DNA from: Henckelia pumila
Lineage: Eukaryota > Streptophyta > Magnoliopsida > Lamiales > Gesneriaceae
Length of the DNA stretch: 64,000 bases
Direction of reading: 5' to 3'
Assembly: GCF_033568475.1 (NCBI RefSeq)
Contig: NC_133120.1
Span: forward strand, 94,878,151 to 94,942,150
Shown here: positions 60,827-64,000 of the stretch, piece after piece
Layout of the letters: each line of letters begins with the position of its first letter
Position numbering within the stretch: the stretch's first letter is position 1
The notes under the pieces: model-generated
The model's database searches: none
What the model was told of the DNA's origin: nothing
Seen by the model: the letters and a program-made list of their open reading frames with translations, nothing else
Program-made: the position numbers and the translations under genes

Positions 60827-61006
60827 GCTCGATCGATTGAATATTACCGATCGAGCGAGCACCCCTGAGCTGAGGCAGAAGTTTGGGATTTTTGTGTCCG
60901 CTCGATCGGTAAGTTTTGACCGATCGAGCGGAGGGCTTTTGTTAAGTCTCGGCAGAGACCTGGAATTTATGACCCGCTCGATCGGTAATGTTTTACCGAT
61001 CGAGCG
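60827..61006. repeat. Three hairpin cassettes with GCTCGATCGGTAA arms
   Basis: Hairpin 1 lies at about 60827-60860. Hairpin 2 has perfect 13 bp arms (60898-60910 with 60919-60931). Hairpin 3 has perfect 14 bp arms (60975-60988 with 60993-61006, loop TGTT). The arms share CGCTCGATCGGT and the loops differ. Confidence 0.9.
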
Positions 61007-61104
61007 AGCACTGTTCAAAAAAAAATTTATTTGATTTTAATCTCGTAGGCTTCATTATTGTTTATCACGAGATTTGATGATTAGAATCGAGGTCTCACAT
61101 TAAG

Positions 61105-61115
61105 TGGTATCAGAG
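61105..61115 (+). promoter_or_regulatory. Primer binding site (initiator-Met tRNA)
   Basis: TGGTATCAGAG, then AG instead of the usual C, five bases after the LTR end. Confidence 0.85.
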
Positions 61116-64000
61116 AGATAAGATCTTGAACCGAATTTAGAAGCGAGTGGGGTAGATCGAGTCCGCATGAATTGAATTCTCGCATGTGATTGATTAATTA
61201 TATGGTTGAAGAATATGCGAGCATGCTTTATGATTGAGAATTATTTGAATTACTTGGATATATGATTTAATTTTTAAAGCATGAATTAATTGAGATACGA
61301 ACTATTTCAGGTTACTGGTTGCATTGAATACTCTAGAGATCGAATGAGTATGTCGAGCTGAGGTTGTTGGACACCAGATAGATGTAATTGAGATGTTGTG
61401 TCCTAATCCTCTTTTATCAGATTTTCTATTCGGCAAGTTTTGAACATGATTCAAATGGTAGCGAACCCGATTGTACAGAATTGTTCTGTGACTGAACTGG
61501 TGGATGTCACTCCGACACTGATGGAATCATTACTGATGAGATTTCAGTCATTTAGCCTTACAACTCTGAGGAGTTCTGAGAATGAGTTTGGGTGTGAAAG
61601 CTGATTAGAAGAGATCGATCAGTTGTTTGATCCTTTTAGACTACACCGACGAATGACGGATTCGGTTAGTTGGATACCAACTGCAAGGCATTTCGAAAAG
61701 ATTGGTGATTATCGAAGAAGAAAGCCTTAGAGAAACAAGGTTTGGTCGTTTCGTAGAGTTTTTTTAAATCCGAATTTCTGCGACAGGCTGTGGTACTTGC
61801 TCTTATCGAGGATCCACAGACTCTAACTGCTCCTGACGATGATGAAGCAGGTAACTGTTCGATTTTGGTCTTTCGACTCTTATACTGTTAGATATTGATG
61901 CAACTTTTTTCTTCTTATTGAGAAGTTAGATTAATGCTTCCTCTAATTTTGAGTATCTGAATTAGTTGCGGTGAGTTTAGTTTGAATTTTTGAACTTTGT
62001 TTCGAAGGGAATTGATTGTACTGAACAGTACTATACTTCGGTTATCAGATTTTGATTATATTATCGATGTAGTGCATTAACCGAGTACAGAGCAACCGAG
62101 ATTGATTTCAGATTGTTTCCAGATTCGGATCTGAGATGACAGACGAGTGGATTTACCTTCGATGATGTCTTCAATCAACCGTGTTGGTTGATTTTAAAGA
62201 GTTGTTGAATTTGCTGATGTTGTTATTGTTGAGATTCCAGATTTGCCTCCGCGTCGAGAGAAAGATTTCAACATTAATTTAGATCAGACATCATCGACTG
62301 ATAATCTGAAGGGAAGAGGTTTCAGAGATCGAATTCAGAATGAAGTACGACCGATTTGAATTTTAGCGTACAGATTGAATTGGAATTGCATTTGCAATGT
62401 TATGAGTCCTTTGAACCGAATCTTTCAGAGATTTGTAGATGAGTTCTTGAGTATTCTTATCGATGAATCTCTTATCCTTCGAAGAGCCGTATTGATCTTT
62501 TAGATTCTTTAAAAATTGTTCGCAGAATTGCATGCCGATCAATTATGCTATTCTTTTGACGTCTGAATCTTGTTGAGACCGAGTTGTCTTTTCCTCGATC
62601 TTTTCTCTAGGAAGATGGAATTTTATAGAACACCTCAAGACTGGAGCTGTTATGAATTGATCTGGATTGACGTCCTTATCTGAAATTTGAAGATTCTAGG
62701 ATTTAGCGTGTTCTATCGCGTATCTTTTGAGGAATTCTTATTGTTGAGAAGACGATTACTCAGCAGATTATGTTCTTCTGTTTAGTGTGTATCTTTGAGA
62801 CCAGTTCTTATTTAATTTAAGGAGAGATTGAATAGCACCTCAGTATTATTGATTTTTTCGGTATTGATGACCTTTCGGTGCTTTGCACTCCTTCTTATTG
62901 AGAGTTGAGACTTATTCCTGTTCAGAAGAACTCCTTGTTAATTTGAGCATCGACGAAGTTGAAGACGCTCGAGACACAATGTTAGTTTCCGATTTGAGTC
63001 TCACAGAGATCTTATTGCTCGAAAGATCTAGCATCATTTTCTTGCTTGGAAGATTTCCGTAATCTGCTCTGATATTGGAAGATAGAAGTTGATCATCGCA
63101 GTCCGAACTGATTGTGAGTTGGGAGAGAGAGTTTTAGAGGACGATTAATCTGACTGCGAATTCTATTGTTATCCGGAGAATTGATAGTAACAGCTAAGAA
63201 TTTAAGCTGAATGATTTGTTCTTATTTTATCGACTTCAGTTGTCCTCTTTGACAGATGATTGCTGCACTTCTGATAGAGTCGGGAACAGATGGAACGTTT
63301 ATCTTGACTCCTTCATTCGATTTCGAACCAGAGTTGATTGAGAAGATTGAGAATGCTTTGGAATCAGATTCGATCTTTCAGAATCCGATGAAGATAGATC
63401 ATATCTGGGTATAATCTGATTTTCAGGTTTATATGATTCCTTCTTAGCGAATATCTTTTGTTGTGCCAGATGTTCCGGTTTGAGACAGAGTATAAGGAGA
63501 TTGACACTTTGAAGTTCTTTCAGTTTTCTTCCAGATGATCAGAAGATGTTTGATGAATTGAGGAATCAGATCGAATAGAGGACGAAGAATCATGAGGTTC
63601 GAGGTATGGCTTCTGATGTTATGAACTGTCAACAGTCAGAGAGAGAACGATCCGATTTTCTGTTGTACAGTCTATTCTGATTCAAAATGGAATTGGGGTC
63701 ACAATTCGATGATTTTCGTAACAAGGCTACTTTGTTGAGTCTGAGATGAGATGTAATCGGAGTATCGTTGAACGAGTGATGGAATCCTCCGTTAAGAATT
63801 CTTGATTTATTCTGTTGAATGACTATTGTTACAGAATAGTATAAACGAACTCCCGAAGCTTTACAGTTGATGTATTGGATTGTAACTGGTTGATGTGCCA
63901 GTGGGTATTGAACAACTGAAGTTGTTCGGAATGAACTTCTAGATTGGTCCCGATTGTCAGAACGAGTTCGACACTGAAGGGGGATCCAAAATTTATCTAC
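61116..64000 (+). pseudogene. Degraded gag-pol of the terminal element
   Basis: No long open frame. Short readable islands match Gypsy pol: EIPDLPPRREKDFNINLD near 62233-62286 resembles the stretch before chromoviral reverse transcriptase, and SKMELGSQFDDFRN-type coding near 63680-63725 resembles the start of the integrase core (WKWEHITMDFV in intact relatives). Stops and frameshifts lie between them. Confidence 0.6.

Larger units (their letters stand above)
58987..61099 (+). repeat. 5' LTR of the terminal element, 2.1 kb
   Basis: Starts TGTAACGCACC and ends GAGGTCTCACA, followed by TTAAGTGGTATCAGAG. It contains a GAAA-type microsatellite (60263-60302) and three long hairpins (60827-61006). 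Confidence 0.8.
58987..64000 (+). mobile_element. LTR retrotransposon (Gypsy-like), 5' part, runs off the window
   Basis: A TG...CA LTR is followed by the initiator-Met primer site and a decayed interior. No 3' LTR is inside the window, so the length and target duplication (left flank CGGAA) cannot be tested. The interior is 2.9 kb here and already shows fragments of both the protease/RT junction and integrase, so it has lost sequence by deletions. Confidence 0.8.

Noticed and set aside
1-64000. A new defence, biosynthetic or toxin system
   Set aside because: The genes present belong to known plant families with unrelated jobs; nothing clusters as a pathway or multi-gene system.

Overview
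The window is nuclear DNA from a flowering plant, most likely a dicot and perhaps an asterid (the last point is weak and rests on general resemblance). Signs of this are multi-exon genes with GT-AG introns in AT-rich DNA, plant-type proteins, and dense layers of plant transposons. No bacterial, organellar, CRISPR, rRNA or tRNA locus was recognised.

Layout. 1-32 kb is gene-free and made of nested and decayed repeats: a 2.6 kb solo LTR, several MITEs (hAT-like, Stowaway-like, Tourist-like), a 758 bp Copia-like solo LTR, a candidate Helitron end, two miniature LTR elements (TRIMs, one sitting inside a Stowaway MITE), and one near-complete 10.3 kb Ty3/Gypsy element of the Tat type (16183-26495). 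The Tat element has a broken gag-pol, a second (archaeal-type) RNase H, a 47 bp tandem array, and a spliced antisense gene with its own TATA box.

32.5-58.7 kb is a gene island with four genes, whose exons were built by hand and join in frame: a metallo-beta-lactamase-fold hydrolase (minus, 9 exons, 326 aa), an auxilin-like J-domain protein resembling JAC1 (plus, 6 exons, 457 aa), a mitochondrial-type solanesyl/polyprenyl diphosphate synthase (minus, 12 exons, 423 aa) and a WD40 protein of the PAK1IP1/MAK11 type (minus, 3 exons, 333 aa). The hydrolase and J-domain genes diverge from a 1.2 kb spacer; the J-domain and prenyltransferase genes converge on a 0.7 kb spacer. These are ordinary dispersed housekeeping or regulatory genes, not an operon or pathway cluster. 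Intron 2 of the hydrolase gene contains a complete 7.04 kb LTR retrotransposon in antisense orientation.

59-64 kb is the 5' LTR and decayed interior of a third large Gypsy-type element that runs off the window.

The most unusual items are the spliced antisense gene of the Tat element, the arrays of palindromic cassettes in the LTRs of two different retroelements, the intronic 7 kb insertion, and the nested miniature elements.
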